64,000 nucleotides of DNA from contig NC_087197.1 of assembly GCF_035594125.1 (NCBI RefSeq), forward strand, positions 7,734,110-7,798,109. Reading direction: 5' to 3'. The DNA comes from Scylla paramamosain (taxonomy: Eukaryota > Arthropoda > Malacostraca > Decapoda > Portunidae). Shown here piece by piece: positions 39,723 to 53,360 of the stretch. The position numbers and the translations under genes were made by a program. The notes under the pieces are model-generated. The model saw nothing but the letters and a program-made list of their open reading frames with translations. It did no database searches and had not been told where the DNA came from. Every line of letters begins with the position of its first letter. The first letter of the stretch is position 1.

Positions 39723-42700
39723 TCAAAAACACTAAAAGGCAAGTTCTTCGTAAAAGTTGGTTTTATTCCCATGTAATGTGATTGCCCTGCTTTTTAGTGC
39801 TTTATTGCCTAACACGCACAAAAACACTCAAAGACACTTTTCTGGTAATGTCATTTTTTTTCCCACATAAAGTTAGTTTCGCATGGAATTTGCGGTTTTG
39901 TTAACTAGGAATGTAAAAAAAAAAAAAAACACTCAAAATACACGCATTTAGTAAGGTTGTTCTGTTTCTTGATTAAGAGTGTTTCAGCATTTTGGTATCT
40001 TAGAAACTTCTCTACACAGACGAATTTTTGCGTTGTTTGTTTTGTGATTCTGGTGAAACTATAAAACACTCATTATACACGTTTCTCGTTATATCTTTTT
40101 CCTAATATACAGTGCTTTGCATCCATTTTTGCGTTTTTTTTTTATATAACAAGCTCAAACACACACAAAATATATTTTTCTGGTAATATTATTCTATTTT
40201 TTTCATATTGGTTGGTTTGCATCCGTTTTAGCGTTTTTCTACGTAAATCTTTTAAAAGACACGTTTTCAATAATTTTGTTTCGGATTTCCATATAGAGTG
40301 ACTTTAATATTATCTATCGTTTTGGTGCCTAACATGGCTAAAAACACTCAAAAGACAGGTTTCTTGTAAAGACGTTAAATTTTCCCAAATAGGTGGATTT
40401 GCATACACTTTATGGTTTGGTACATAACTCCAAAAATAAAAAAGGTATAATTAACTTTTCCAATAATGTTCTTTTTTCGACATAATTTCCCTGAATTTTG
40501 GCAGAATTTTTGCATCTTGGTACCTGTTAACATGAATAACAAAAAAATAAAAATGCTATTTTTTTATTTATTTAATTTTTTTCTCTATAAAAAGTGATAT
40601 TTGTAGGTTTTAACGTTTTGGTACTTAAGCAACTTAAAAACCTTCATAATACACATTTCTCGTAATGTCCTTTCGTTTCCCAAATATAGGGATCTTTGCA
40701 TGTATTTAAGCGTTTTTATAGGTAACATGATAAAAAAAAAACACTCAAAAACACTTGTTTTTCGTAATGTTATTCTGCTTCTCCATAAAGGAGTGTTTTG
40801 CATGCGTTTTAGCGATTTGGTATGTAAGGAGCTGAAAAATACTTCAAGGCAAGTTCTTTGTAAAAGTTGGTTTTATTCCAATGTAATATGATTGCCCTGC
40901 TTTTTAGTGCTTTATTGCCTAACATGCTCAAAAACACTCAAAAGGCACTTTTGGTAATGTCATTTTTTTTCCCCCATAAAGCTAGTTTCGCATGCTATTT
41001 GATGTTTTGCAAAGAATGTGAAAAAACACTCAAAATACACGCATTTGGTAATGTTCTGGTTCTGAATTAAGATTGTTATCCATAAGTTTCAGCATTTTTG
41101 TGTCTAAGAAACTTCTTTATATACACGACTTTATGCGCTTTTTGCCTTGTGGTTCTTGTGAACCACAAGTTCTTTTGCCCGAATATGAAAAGACACTCAT
41201 TATAGACGTTTCTTGTAATGTCCTTTTCTTTCCTAATAGGGAGTGCTTTGCATTTTCGCGTTTTTTCTAGGTAACAACCTCAAAAACATTCAAAATAAAC
41301 CTTTTTGGTAATGTTATTCTATTTCTTCATATTGGTTGGTTTGCATCCGTTTTAAGGTTTTTCTACGTTAAACACCGAAAAAACACGTTTTCAGTAATTT
41401 TGTTTTCGATTCCCAAAGAATATTGCCAGAATTTTTGCATCTTAGTACCTATGAAGATGAATAACAAAAAAAAATTAATTTATTATTTTTTTTTCTCTAT
41501 AAAGAGCTTTATTTGTGGGTTTTAGCTTTTTTAGTACTTAAGGAAATTAAAAACACTCATAATACACGTTTCTCGTAATGTCCTTTCAATTCCTAAACAT
41601 AAGGTTCTTTGCATGTATTTAAGCGTTTTTATAAATAACATGATCAAAAACACTCAAAATACATGTTTTCGGTAATGTTATTCTGTATAAAAGAGTGTTT
41701 TTGCATGCGTTTTAGCGTTTTGGTATGTAAGGAGTTAAAAAAAAAACCTTAAAGGCAAGTTCTTCGTAAAAGTTGGTTTTATTCCCATGTAATATGATTC
41801 TTTTGCTTTTTAGTGCTTTGTTGCATATCACGATCAAAAACACTCAAAAGACACTTTTTTGGTAATATCTAGTTTTTTGCGTTTTTTGCCTTGTGGTTCG
41901 TATGAAACTATAAAACACTCATTGTACACGTTTCTCGTAATGTTCTTTTGTTTCCCAATATTGAGTACTTTCCATCCATTTTCGCATTTTTTCTAGATAA
42001 CAAGTTGAAAAACACTCAAAATATATCTTTTTGGTAAAAATATTCTATTTCTTCATATTGGTTGGTTTGCATCCGTTTTAGGGTTTTTCTTCGTAAATCA
42101 CTGAAAAGACACGTTTTTAGTAATATTGTTGAAATATCTGTAGACAGATTTCTGGTAAAGTCGTGTAATTTCCCCATATAGGTGGCTTTGCATGCACTTC
42201 TGGGTTTGGTACATAATTCCAGAAAAAAGCTAATTTTTTTCTCATATATCCTTTCATTTCACAGACATAGGGTTCTTTGCATGTATTTAAGCGTTTTTAT
42301 AGGAAATATGATCAAAAACACTCAAAATACATGTTTTTGGTAATGTTATTCTGTTTCTCCATAAAGTGTGTTTTCCATGCGTTTTAGCGTTTTGGTATGT
42401 AAGGAGTTAAAATCATTTAAAGGCAAGTTCTTCGTAATAGTTAGTTTTATTCCTATATAATGTGATTATTCTGCTTTTTAGTGCTTTTTTGCATATCACG
42501 CTCAAAAACACTCAAAAGACACTTTTCTGATAATGTCATTTTTTTCCAACAAAAAGTTAGTTTCGCATGTAATTTGGGATTTTCGTAACTAAGAATGTGA
42601 AAGACACCCAAAATACGTACATTTGGTAAGGTAGTTCTGTTTCTCAATTAAAAGTATTATTCATAAGTTTTAGCATTTTGGTATGTAAGAAACTTCTCAA

Positions 42701-45700
42701 TATACAATAGTTTTTGCGTTTTTTGTCTTCTGGTTCTTGTGAAACTTATAAAACAATCATTATACACTTTTCTCTAAATGTGCTTTTGTTTCCCAATATA
42801 GAGAGATTTGCATCCATTTTCGCTCAAAACACAAAAAATACCTTTTTGGTAAAATTATTTTATTTCATGATATTGGTTGATTTGCTTTCTTTTTAGCGTT
42901 TTTCTACGTAAAACACTGAAAAGACACGTTTTCAGTAATTTTGTTTTGGATTCCCATACAGAGTGATTTCCATATTATTTACTGTTTTGGTGCCTAACAT
43001 ACTGAAAAACAGGCAAAAGACAGGTTTCAGGTAAAGACGTTTAATTTCCCCATATAGGTGGCTCTACATGCACTTTAGGGTTTGGTACATAACGGTCTGA
43101 AAAAAAGCTAAAATTAACTTTTATGATATTCTTTTTTCACATTATTTCCCTGAATTTTGCCAGAATTTTGGCATCTCGATACCTTTGAAGATCAATAAAA
43201 AAAAAAATGATATTTTTTCATTTATTTTTTTCTCTATAAAGAGTGTTATTTGTGGGTTTAAGCTTTTTGGTACTTAAGGAACGTAAAAACACTCATAATA
43301 CTCAATTCTCGTAATTTTTCTTTTGTTTCCTAAAGATAAGGTTCTTTACATGTATTGAAGCGTTTTTATAGGTAAAATGATCAAAAACACTCAAAATATA
43401 CCTTTTTTGTAATGTTATTCTATTTCTTCATATTGGTTGGTTTCCATCCGTGTTTAGCGTTTTTCTACGTAAACACAGAAAAGACACGTTTTCAGTAATT
43501 TTTGGATTCCCATATAGAGTGACTTCAATGTTATTTATCGTTTTGATGCCTAACATGCTGAAAAACACTCAAAAGACAGGTTTCTTGTAAAGTCGTTTAA
43601 TTTCCCTATATAGTTGGCTTTGCATACACTTTAGGGTTTGGTACATAACAGTCCGAAAAAAAAGCTAAAATTAACCTCTTTCATAATATTCTTTTTTCAC
43701 GTAATTTTCCTGAATTTTGCCAGAATTTTGGCATCTCGTTGCCTATGAAGATCATTAAAAAAATGTTATATTTTAATTTATTTTAATTTATTTTTTCTGT
43801 ATAGTGTTATTTGTGGGTTTTAGCTTTTTGGTACTTAAGGAACTTATACTCATAATACACATTCCTCGTAAAGTCCTTTTATTCCCAAACATAGGGTTCT
43901 TTGCATATATTTAAGCGTTTTTATTGGTAACAAGCTCAAAAACACTCAAAATACATGTTTTTGATAATGTTATTCTGTTTTTCCACACGGTGTTTTCCAT
44001 GGGTTTTAGCGTTTTAGTATGTAAGGAGCTCAAAAAAACTTAAAGGCAAGTTCTTGGTAAAAGTTGGTTATATTCCAATGTAATGTGATTGCCCTGCTTT
44101 TTAATGCTTTATTGCCTAACACGCTGAAAAACACTAAAAAGACACTTTTCTAGTAATTTCATTTTTTTTCCACAGTTTTGCATGTAATTTGGGGTTGGAC
44201 CACTAAGAATGTGAAAAAAAAAAACACTCAAAATACACTCATTTCCTGAAATTGTTCTGTTTCTCAATTAAGAGTGTTGTTCATGAGTTTCAGCATTTTG
44301 GTATCTAAGAAACTTCTCCATATTTACGAGTTTTGCGTTTTTTGCCTTATGGTTGTTGAAAACTATTAATACATTCATTATACAATTTTCTTGTAATATC
44401 CTTTTGTTTCCCAATATAGACTGCTTTGCATTCATTTTTTGCGTTTTTTGTAGGTAACAAGCTCAAAAACACTCAACTTTTTTGTAATATTATTCTATTT
44501 CTTCATATTGGTTGGTTTGCATCCGTTTTAGTTTTCTACGCTAAAACTGAAAAGACACGTTTTCAGTAATATTGTTGAAATTGCTGAAAACACCCAAAGA
44601 CACGTTTCTTGTAAAGTCGTGTAATATCACCATATAGGTGGCTTTGCATGCACTTCCGGGTTTCGTACATAACTCCGGAAAAAGCTAAAATCATTTTTTT
44701 TATGTTTTTTTTTCACATAATTTCCCTGAATTTTCTGAAAATTTTGGCATCTTGTTACCTATGAAGATGAATAACAAAAAAAAAATCTAATTTTTTTATT
44801 ATTTTTTTCTCTATAAAGAGTGTTATTTGTGGGTTTTAGATTTTTGGTACTTAAGGAACTTAAAAAATACTCATAATACACGATTTTCGTAATGTCCTTT
44901 CGTTTCACAAACATAGGGTTCTTTGCATGTATTTAAGCGATTTTATAGGTAACATTATCAAAAACAATCAAAATATATGTTTTTGGTAATGTTATTCTGT
45001 TTCTTCATAAAGGTTGTTTTGCATGTGTTTAGCGTTTTGGTATGTAAGGAGTTAAAAAACACTTAAAGGCAAGTTCTTCGTAAAATTTGGTTTTATTCCA
45101 ATGTAATGTGATTGTTCTGCTTTTTAGTGTTTTGTTGCATATAACGCTAAAAAAAACACTCAAAAGACACTTTTCTGGTAATTTCATTTTTTTCCCCCAT
45201 AAAGGTAGTTTTGCATGTAATTTGGGATTTTCGTAACTAAGAATGTGAAAAACACTCAAAATACACACATTTGGTAAGGTAGTTCTGTTTTTCAATTAAA
45301 AGTGTTATTCATGAGTTTTAGCGTTTTGGTATGTAAGAAACTTCTCTATATACACGAGTTTTTGCGTTTTTTGCATTGTGGATCTTGTGAAACTATAAAA
45401 CACTCATTATACACGTTTCTCGTAATGTCCTTTTGCTTCCCAATATAGAGTGCTTTCCATCCATTTGCGCGTTTTTTGTAGGTAAAAAGCTAAAAAACAC
45501 TTTTTGGTAATGTTATTCTATTTCTTCATATTTGTTGGTTTGCATCCGTTTCAGCGTTTTCTACGTAAAACACTGAAAAGACACGTTTCCAGTAATTTTG
45601 TTTTGGATTCACATATTGACTGACTTCCATATTATTAATCGTTTTGGTGCCTAACATGCTGGAAAACACTGAAAAGACAGGTTTCTGGTAAAGTCGTTTA

Positions 45701-48700
45701 ACTTCCTTATATAGGTGGCATGCACTTTAGAGTTTGGAACATAAAAATCCGAAAAAGAGCTATAATTGACTTTTTTGATAATGTTCTTTTTTCCACATAA
45801 ATTCCCTGAATTTTGGTAGAATTTTGGCATCTTGGTACCTATGAAAATCAATATAAAAAAGCTATTTTTTATTTTATTTTTTTCTCTATAAAGAGTGTTA
45901 TTTATGGGTTTTAACGTTTTGTTACTTAAGCAATTTAAAAACGGCATGTTTCTCGTGATGTCCTTTCGTTTCCCAAACATAGGGTTCTTTGCATGTATTT
46001 AAGCGTTTTTATAGATAACATGATCAAAAGGACTTAAAACACATGTTTTTAGTAATGTTATTTTGCTTCTCCGTTAAAGAGTTTTTTGCATGCGTTTTGG
46101 TTTGTAAGGAGGTCAAAAACACTTCAAGGCAAGTTCTTGGTAAAAGTTGGTTTTATTCCCATGTAATGTGCCCTGTTTTTTTTTTTTATATAATTTATTG
46201 TCTAAAACGCTCAAAAACACTCAAAACACACTTTTGGTAATGTCATTTTTTTTCCAACATAGATTCGCGTTCTATTTGGGGTTTTGCTAACTAAGAATGT
46301 GAAAAACACTCAAAGTACACGCATTTGGTAACGTTGTTCTGTTTCTCAATTAATATTGCTATTCATGGGTTTAGCATATTGGTATCTAAGAAACTTCTTT
46401 ATATACACGAATTTTTTGCGTTTTTTGCCTTGTAGTTCTTGTGAACCACAAGTTTTTTTGCTCAAAAATAATAAGACACTCATTATACACGTTTCTCGTA
46501 ATGTCCGTTTGTTTTCCAATAGGGATTGCTGTGCATCCATTTTCGCGTTTTTTGTAGGTAACAAGCTCAAAAACACTCAAAATGTACCTTTTTGGTAATG
46601 TAGTTTTATTTCTTCTTATTGGTTGGTTTGCATCCGTTTAAGCGTTTTTCTACGTAAAACACCGAAAAGACACGTTTTCAGTAATTTTGTATTAGATTCC
46701 CATATAGAGTGACGCATGTTATTTACCGTTATGGGGCCTAACAAGCTGAAAAACACTCATAAGACAGTTTTCTGGCAAAGACGTTTAATTTCCCCATATA
46801 GGTGGCTTTGCATGCACTTTAGGGTTTCGTACATAACAGTATGAAAAAAAAAGCTAAAATTAACTTTTTTGATAATTGACTCATAATTTCCTAAATTTTG
46901 CCCAAATTTTGCCAAAAACATGCAAAATGTGTGTTTTTGGTAGTGTTATTCTCTTTTTCCATAAAGTGTGTTTTGCATGCGTTTTAGCGTTTTAGTACAT
47001 AAGGAGCTGAAAACACTTAAAGGCAAGTTCTTCGTAAAAATTTATTTTATTGCCATGTAAAGTGATTCCCCTGCTTTTTAGTGCTCTATTCCCTATCACG
47101 CTTAAAAACACTCAATAGACACTTTTCTCGTAATGTTATTTTTTTTCCTACATAAAGCTGGTTTCCCATGCAATTTGGGATTTTGGTAACTAAGGTGAAA
47201 AGCACTCAAAATACACACATTTAGTAAAGTTGTTCTGTTTCTCAATTAAGAGTGTTATTCATGAGTTTCAGCATTTTGGTATCTAAGAAACTTCTTTATA
47301 TACACGAGTTTTTGCGTTTTTCTACGTAAAACACTGAGAAGATACATTTTCAGTAATTTTGTTTTGGATTCCCATATAGAGTGAGTTCCTCATTATTTAT
47401 CGTTTTGGTGCCTAACATGCTGAAAAACACTCAAACGACAGATTTCTAGTAAGGTCGTTTAATTTCCTCATATAGGAGGCTTTGCATGCACTTTAGGGTT
47501 TGGTACATAACATTCCGAAAAAAAAGGTAAAATTGACTTTTTTGATAATATTCTTTGGTTCATAAAATTTTCCTGAATTTTCCCAGAATTTTGGCATCTC
47601 GGTACCTATGAAGATGAAAATAAAAAAATCCTATTTTTTTTCTAAATAAAGAGTTTTATTTGTGGGTTTTAGCTTTTTTGTACTTAGGGAACTTAAAAAA
47701 AACACTCATAATCCACGTTTTTCGTAATGTCCTTCTGTGTCCCAAACATAATGTTCTTTGCATGTATTTAAGCGTTTTTTAGAGATAACATGATAAAAAA
47801 CACACAAATTACATGTTTTTGGTAATGTTATTCTGTTTCTCCATAAAGTTTGTTTTGCATGCGTTTTAGCAGTTTTGTATATAAGGAGCTCAAAAGCATT
47901 TTAAAGGCAAGTTCTTGGTAAAAATTGGTTTTATTCCAAAAAAAGTGATTGCCCTGCTTTTTAGTGCTTGATTGCCTATCACGCTCAAAAACATTCAAAG
48001 GACATTTTTCTAGAAATGTCATGTTTTCCCATATAAATCTGGTTTCGCATGAAATTTGCGTTTTTAGTGACTAAGAATATGAAAAAATACTCTAAACACA
48101 CGAATTTGGTAAGGTTGTTCTGTTTCTCAATTAAGAGTGTTATTCATGAGTTTCATCATTTTGGTATATAGGAAACTTTTCCATATACACGTGTTTTTGC
48201 GTTTTTTGCCTTGTTGTTCTTTTGAACTATAATACACTCATTATACACTTTTCTCGCAATGTCCCTCTGTTTCCCAATATAGAGTGCTTTGTATCAATTT
48301 TAGCATTTTTTTGTAGGTAACAAGCTCAAAAACACTCAAAATATACCTTTTTGGTAATGTTTTTTCTATTTCTTGATATTGGTTGGTTTGCATCCATTTT
48401 AGCGTTTTTCTACGTAAAACACTGAGAAGACACGTTTTCATGTTTTGGATTCCCATATAAAGTGAGTTCCTTATTTATTTATCTTTTTGGTGCCTAACAT
48501 TCTGAAAAACACTCAAAAGACAGATTTCTTTTAAGGTCGTTTAATTTCCTCATATAGGAGGCTTTGCATCCACTTTAGGGTTTGGTATATACCAGTCCGA
48601 AAAAAATAACTAAAATTAACTTTTTTGATAATTTTCTTTTATCATATAATAGCAGGGAATTTCCCCAGAATTTTGGCATCTCGATATCTATGAAGATGAT

Positions 48701-51700
48701 TAACAAAAAAATAAATAAATAAATCAACCCTATTTTTTTCATTTTTTATTTATTTGTTTTTTCTAAATAAAGAGAGTTATTTGTGGGTTTATGTTTTTAA
48801 TACTTAAGGAACTTAAAAACACTCATAATACATTTTTCTCGTAATGTCCTTTCGTTTCCCAAACATAAGGTTCTTTGCATGTATTAAAATACATGTTTTT
48901 GGTAATGTTATTCTTTTTGTCCATAAAAGGTGTTTTGCATGCATTTTAGCGTTTTGGTATGTAATGAGCTCAAAAACACCTAAAAGCAAGTTCTTGGTAA
49001 AAGTTGGTTTTATTCCAATGTAATGTGATTGCCCTGCTTTTTAGTGGTTTATTGCCTAACACTCTCAAAAACAATTGAAAGACATTTTCTGGTAATATTA
49101 TTTTTTTCCCGCATGGAATTTGGGTTTTTGGTAACTAAAAATGTGAAAAACACTCAAAATACAGGCATTTAGTAAGGTTGTTCTGTTTTTTAATTAAAAG
49201 TGTTATTCATGAGCTTCAGTATTTTGGTATGTAAGAAACTTCTTTAATACACACATTTGGTAAGGTAGTTCTGTTTCTCAATTAAAAGTGTTATTCATGA
49301 GTTTCAGCATTTTGGTGTGTAAGAAACTTCTTTATGTACACGAGTTTTTGAGTTTTTTGCCTTGTGGTTCTTGTGAAACTATAAAACACTCATTATACAC
49401 ATTTCTTGTAATGATTTTTTCTTTCCTAATATAGAGTGCGTTTCATTCATTTTCGAAATTTTTTGTTGGTAACAAGCTCAAAAACACATAAAAATATATC
49501 TTTTTGGTAATATTCTATTTCTTCATATTGGTTGGTTTGCATTCGTTTTAGCGTTTTTCTACATAAATCACTGAAAAGACACGTTTTCAGTAATATTGTT
49601 GAAATTGCTGAAAAAAAACACTCAAAAGACAGGTTTCTGGTAAATTCGAGTAATTTCTCCATATAGGTGGCTTTGCCTGCACTTTAGGGTTTGGAACATA
49701 ACTCCGGAAAAAAGCTAAGATTATTTTTTTCATAATGATTTTTTTTTACAAAATTTCCCTGCATTTTTCCAGAATTTGGTATCTCGGTACCTATGAAGAT
49801 TTTTTTTTTTTCTATAAAGTATTATTTGTGAGTTTTAGCTTTTTTAGTACTTAAGGAACACTCATAATACATGATCAAAAACACTCAAAATACATATTTT
49901 TGGTAATGTTATTCTGTTTCTCCATAAAGGGTGTTTTTACATGCGTTTTAGCGTTTTGGTATGTAAGGAGTTAAAAAACACTTCAAGGCAAATTCTTTGT
50001 AAAAGTTGGTTTTATTCCCAAGTAATGTGATTGTTCTGCTTTTTAGGGCATTGTTGAATATCACGCTCAAAAACACTCAAAAGACATTTTTTCTGGTAAT
50101 CTCATTTTTTTCCCACATAAAGCTAGTTTCGCATGTAATTTGGCAATTTCGTAACTATGAATGTGAAAAAACACTCAAAATACACAATTTGGTAGGGTAG
50201 TTCTGTTTCTCGATTAAACGTGTTTTTCATGCATTTCATCATTTTTGTATGTAAGAAACTTCTCTATATACACAAGTTTTTGCGTTTATTGCCTTGTGGT
50301 TCTTGTTAAACTATAAAACACTAATTATACACGTTTCTCGTAATGTTCTTTTGTTTCCTAATATAGAGTGTTTTCCATCCATTTTTGCATTTTTTGTAGG
50401 TAACAAGCATAAAAACACTCAAAATATATCTTTTTGGTAATGTAATTCTATTTCTTTACATTGGTTGGTTTGCATCTATTTTAGCTTTTTTCTTCGTAAA
50501 TCTCTGAAAAGACTCGTTTTCAGTAATTTTGTTGAAATTAATTCTGGTACAGGTTTCTGGTAAAATTGTGTAATTTTCCCATATAGGTGGCTTTGCATGC
50601 ACCTTAGGGTTTGGTACATAACCCCGGAAAAAAGCTACAATTATTTTTTTTTTTATATAATTTTTTTACTTTACCTAATTTCCCTGAATTTTGCCAGAAT
50701 TTTGGCATCTCGGTACCTATGAAGATGAATAACAAAAAAAAAAAAAAAAATTTTGTATTCATTTATTTATTTATTTATATTTTCTCTATAAAGAGTCTTA
50801 TTTGTGTGTTTTAGCTTTTTGGTACTTAAGGAACCTAAAAACTCTCATAATACACAATTTTCGAAATATCCTTTCGTTTCACAAACATAGGGTTCTTTGC
50901 ATGTATTTTAGCGTTTTTATAGGTAACATGATCAAAAACACTTAAATTTCATGCTTTTGGTAATGTTATTTTGTTTTTCCATAAAGGGTGTTTTGCATGC
51001 GTTTTAGCGTTTTGTTATATAAAGAGTTAAAAACACTTAAAGGCATATTTTTGGTAAAAGTTGGTTTTATTCCCACGTAATGTGATTGTTCTGCTTTTTA
51101 GTGCTTTGTTGTATATCACGCTCTAAAACATTCACAAGACACTTTTCTGGTAATGTCATTTTTTTCCCACATAAAACTAATTTCATTTGTAATTTCGGAT
51201 TTTCGTAACTAAGAATGTGAAAAACACTCAAAATACTCACATTTGGTAAAATAGTTCTGTTTCTCAATTAAAAGTCTTATTCATGAGTTTCAGCATTTTG
51301 GAATGTAAGAAACTTCTTTATATACACGAGTTTTTGCGTTTTTGCCTTGTGGTTCTTGTTAAACTATAAAACACTCATTATAAACGTTTCTCGTAATGTC
51401 CTTTTGCTTCCCAATATAGAGTGCTTTCCATCCATTTTCGCGCTTTTTGTAGGTAACAATTTCAAAAAAACTCAAAATATACCTTTTTGGTAATGTTATT
51501 CTATATCTTCATTTTGGTTGGTTTGCATCCATTTTAGAGTTATTGTACGTAAAACTCCGAAAAGACACGTTTTCAGTAATTGTGTGTTGGATTCCTATAT
51601 AGATTGACTTCCTTGGGTTTTATCGTGTTGGTTCTAACATACTGAAAAACACTCATCAGACAGTTTTTTGGCAAAGAGGTTTAATTTTTCCATATAGGTG

Positions 51701-51919
51701 GCTTTTCATGCACTTTAGGGGTTTGGTACATAACAGTCCGAAAAAAAAAGCTAAATTTAACTTTTTTGATAATGTTCTTATTTCATATAATTTCCTGAAC
51801 TCCACATAGAGTGAGTTCTTTATTATTTATCGTTTTGGTGCCTAACATGCTGAAAAACACTCAAAAGACAGATTTCTGGTAAGGTCTTTAATTTCCTAAT
51901 ATGCGAGGCCTTGCATGTT
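39723..51919 (-). repeat. Longest inverted-orientation satellite block (12.2 kb)
   Basis: All monomers read in reverse for about eleven HOR units, some internally deleted. Up to 45,066 the block is the right palindrome arm. Beyond that it is array sequence without an obvious close partner in the window, apart from an inverted counterpart of the 88 bp duplication at about 49,195-49,345. M7 modules in reverse lie near 44,770, 45,860, 47,620, 48,700, 49,800 and 50,740. At about 46,915 an M7b module joins directly to M6/M5 sequence (ttttgccaaaaacatgc), a deletion joint. No gene is visible. Confidence 0.88.
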
Positions 51920-52841
51920 TTTTGAGTGTTTTTGAACGTGTTACGCAATAAAGCACTAAAAGGAAGGTCAATCACATTACATGGGAATAAAACCAAATTT
52001 TACCAAGAACTTGCCTTTAAGTGTTTTTGAGCGCCTTACATATCAAAACGCTAAAATGCATGCAAAATACATTTTATAAAGAAACAGAATAATATTACCA
52101 AATACATGTATTTTGAGTGTTTTTGATCATGATATCTATAAAAACGCTTAAATACATGCAAAGAACTTTATGTTTGGGAAACGAAAGGACATTACGAGAA
52201 ACGTGTATTATGAGTGTTTTTTTTTTATTTTTTTCAGTACCTAAAAGCTAAAACCCACAAATAACACTCTTTATTTAGATAAAAAAAATAATTAACAAAA
52301 AATTTTAAAAATTGGATTTTTTATTTTATTTATTTATTTTTTTTTTGTTATTTATCCTTATAGGTACCGAGATGCCAAAATTCTGCCAAATTTCAGGGAA
52401 TTTATGTGGAAAAAAGAACATTACCAAAAGAGTTATTTTATAGCTTTTTTTTCGGATTGTTATGTACCAAACCCTAAAGTGCATCCAAAGCCACCTATAT
52501 AGGGAAGTTAAACGACTTTACCAGAAACCTGTCTTTTCAGTGTTTTTCAGCATGTTAGGCATTAAAACGATAAATAATATGGAAGTCAGTCAATATGTGA
52601 ATCCAAAAGAAAATTACTGAAAACGTGTCTTTTCAGTGTTTTACGTAGAAAAACGCTAAAGCGGATGCAAACAAACCTTTATGAAGAAATAGAATAACAT
52701 TACCAAAAAGATATATTTTGAGTATTTTTGAGCTTGTTACCTACAAAAAAAATGCAAAAATGGATATAAAGCACTCTATATTAGGAAACAAAAGGACATT
52801 ACGAGAAACGTGTATAATGAGTGTTTTATAGTTTTAAAAGA
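51920..52841 (+). repeat. Satellite HOR preceding divergent island, copy 1
   Basis: This is one shortened HOR from gagtgtttttgaacgtgtta through M5, M6, the M7 module (A/T runs at 52,270-52,350), M8, M9, M1 and the start of M2. The M2 monomer breaks off at agttttaaaagaacc, where the divergent island begins. Confidence 0.88.
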
Positions 52842-53360
52842 ACCAAAAAAAAAAGAACGCCAAAATGCACACAAATTAACCAAACAAATGGGATTTTTCC
52901 TCATGTTAGGTACAACAATCTATACAGAATATAAAAAAACAGAACAACATTACCAAAAACGTATATTATAAGTGTTTTTGAGCTTCTTTGGTAATAAAAT
53001 ACTGAATCACGTGATTAGCACATTCATATAGGCGTTTTGGTTTCTAAAAAGCTGGACAACGCTTAAATCATACGTTTTTGGTAATGTCTCCCGATAAAGG
53101 CTATTGTGCACGCGTTTTAGCATTTTGGAACGTAAGAAGCTCAAAAACACTCAAAAGACACCATTTTGATAATGTTGTTTTGATTTTTATATAGAGTGTC
53201 TTCCATGCTCTTTAGAGTTTTGGTGCTAACGTTGAAAAGCCCCGAAATAACATTTTTTCTGGGAATGTCGTCTCTTTACCTTATAAAGGGTGAAATGGAT
53301 GATTTTTTGCGTATTAGTACGAAATAAGCTGAAAAACATTCAAAATACACGTTTTTGGCA
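52842..53360. repeat. Divergent satellite island, copy 1
   Basis: The monomers here differ markedly from all others in the window. A + oriented part (52,842-53,004) has caaacaaatgggatttttcc and then a recognisable acattaccaaaaacgtatat end. A - oriented part (53,017-53,360) has about 3.5 monomers with private strings such as gtgcacgcgttttagc, gaaaagccccgaaataac and ttataaagggtgaaatgg. The two halves meet at a perfect 12 bp palindrome. The island returns to normal satellite at ttttggca|aatgtgtatt. The copy at 58,702-59,225 is almost identical. Confidence 0.85.
53005..53016. other. Perfect 12 bp palindrome aatcacgtgatt at orientation switch, copy 1
   Basis: The palindrome contains CACGTG, the E-box/G-box core recognised by bHLH and bZIP proteins in eukaryotes. 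It lies exactly where the divergent + monomers give way to divergent - monomers. The second copy is at 58,870-58,881. A binding role is only a possibility. The palindrome may instead be a relic of the fold-back that created the switch. Confidence 0.75.

Larger units (their letters stand above)
36995..45066 (-). repeat. Right arm of the 8 kb inverted duplication
   Basis: This arm is the reverse complement of 20,516-28,726, with the same private deletions and strand switches in mirror order. The outer end is at ttaaaaaacacttaa, where the two arms share only the bases cttaa before diverging: this arm goes on to aggcaagttcttcg, while the left arm meets the 37 bp relic. Point differences between arms are frequent by eye, so the duplication is older than the 5.87 kb array downstream. 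Confidence 0.85.
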
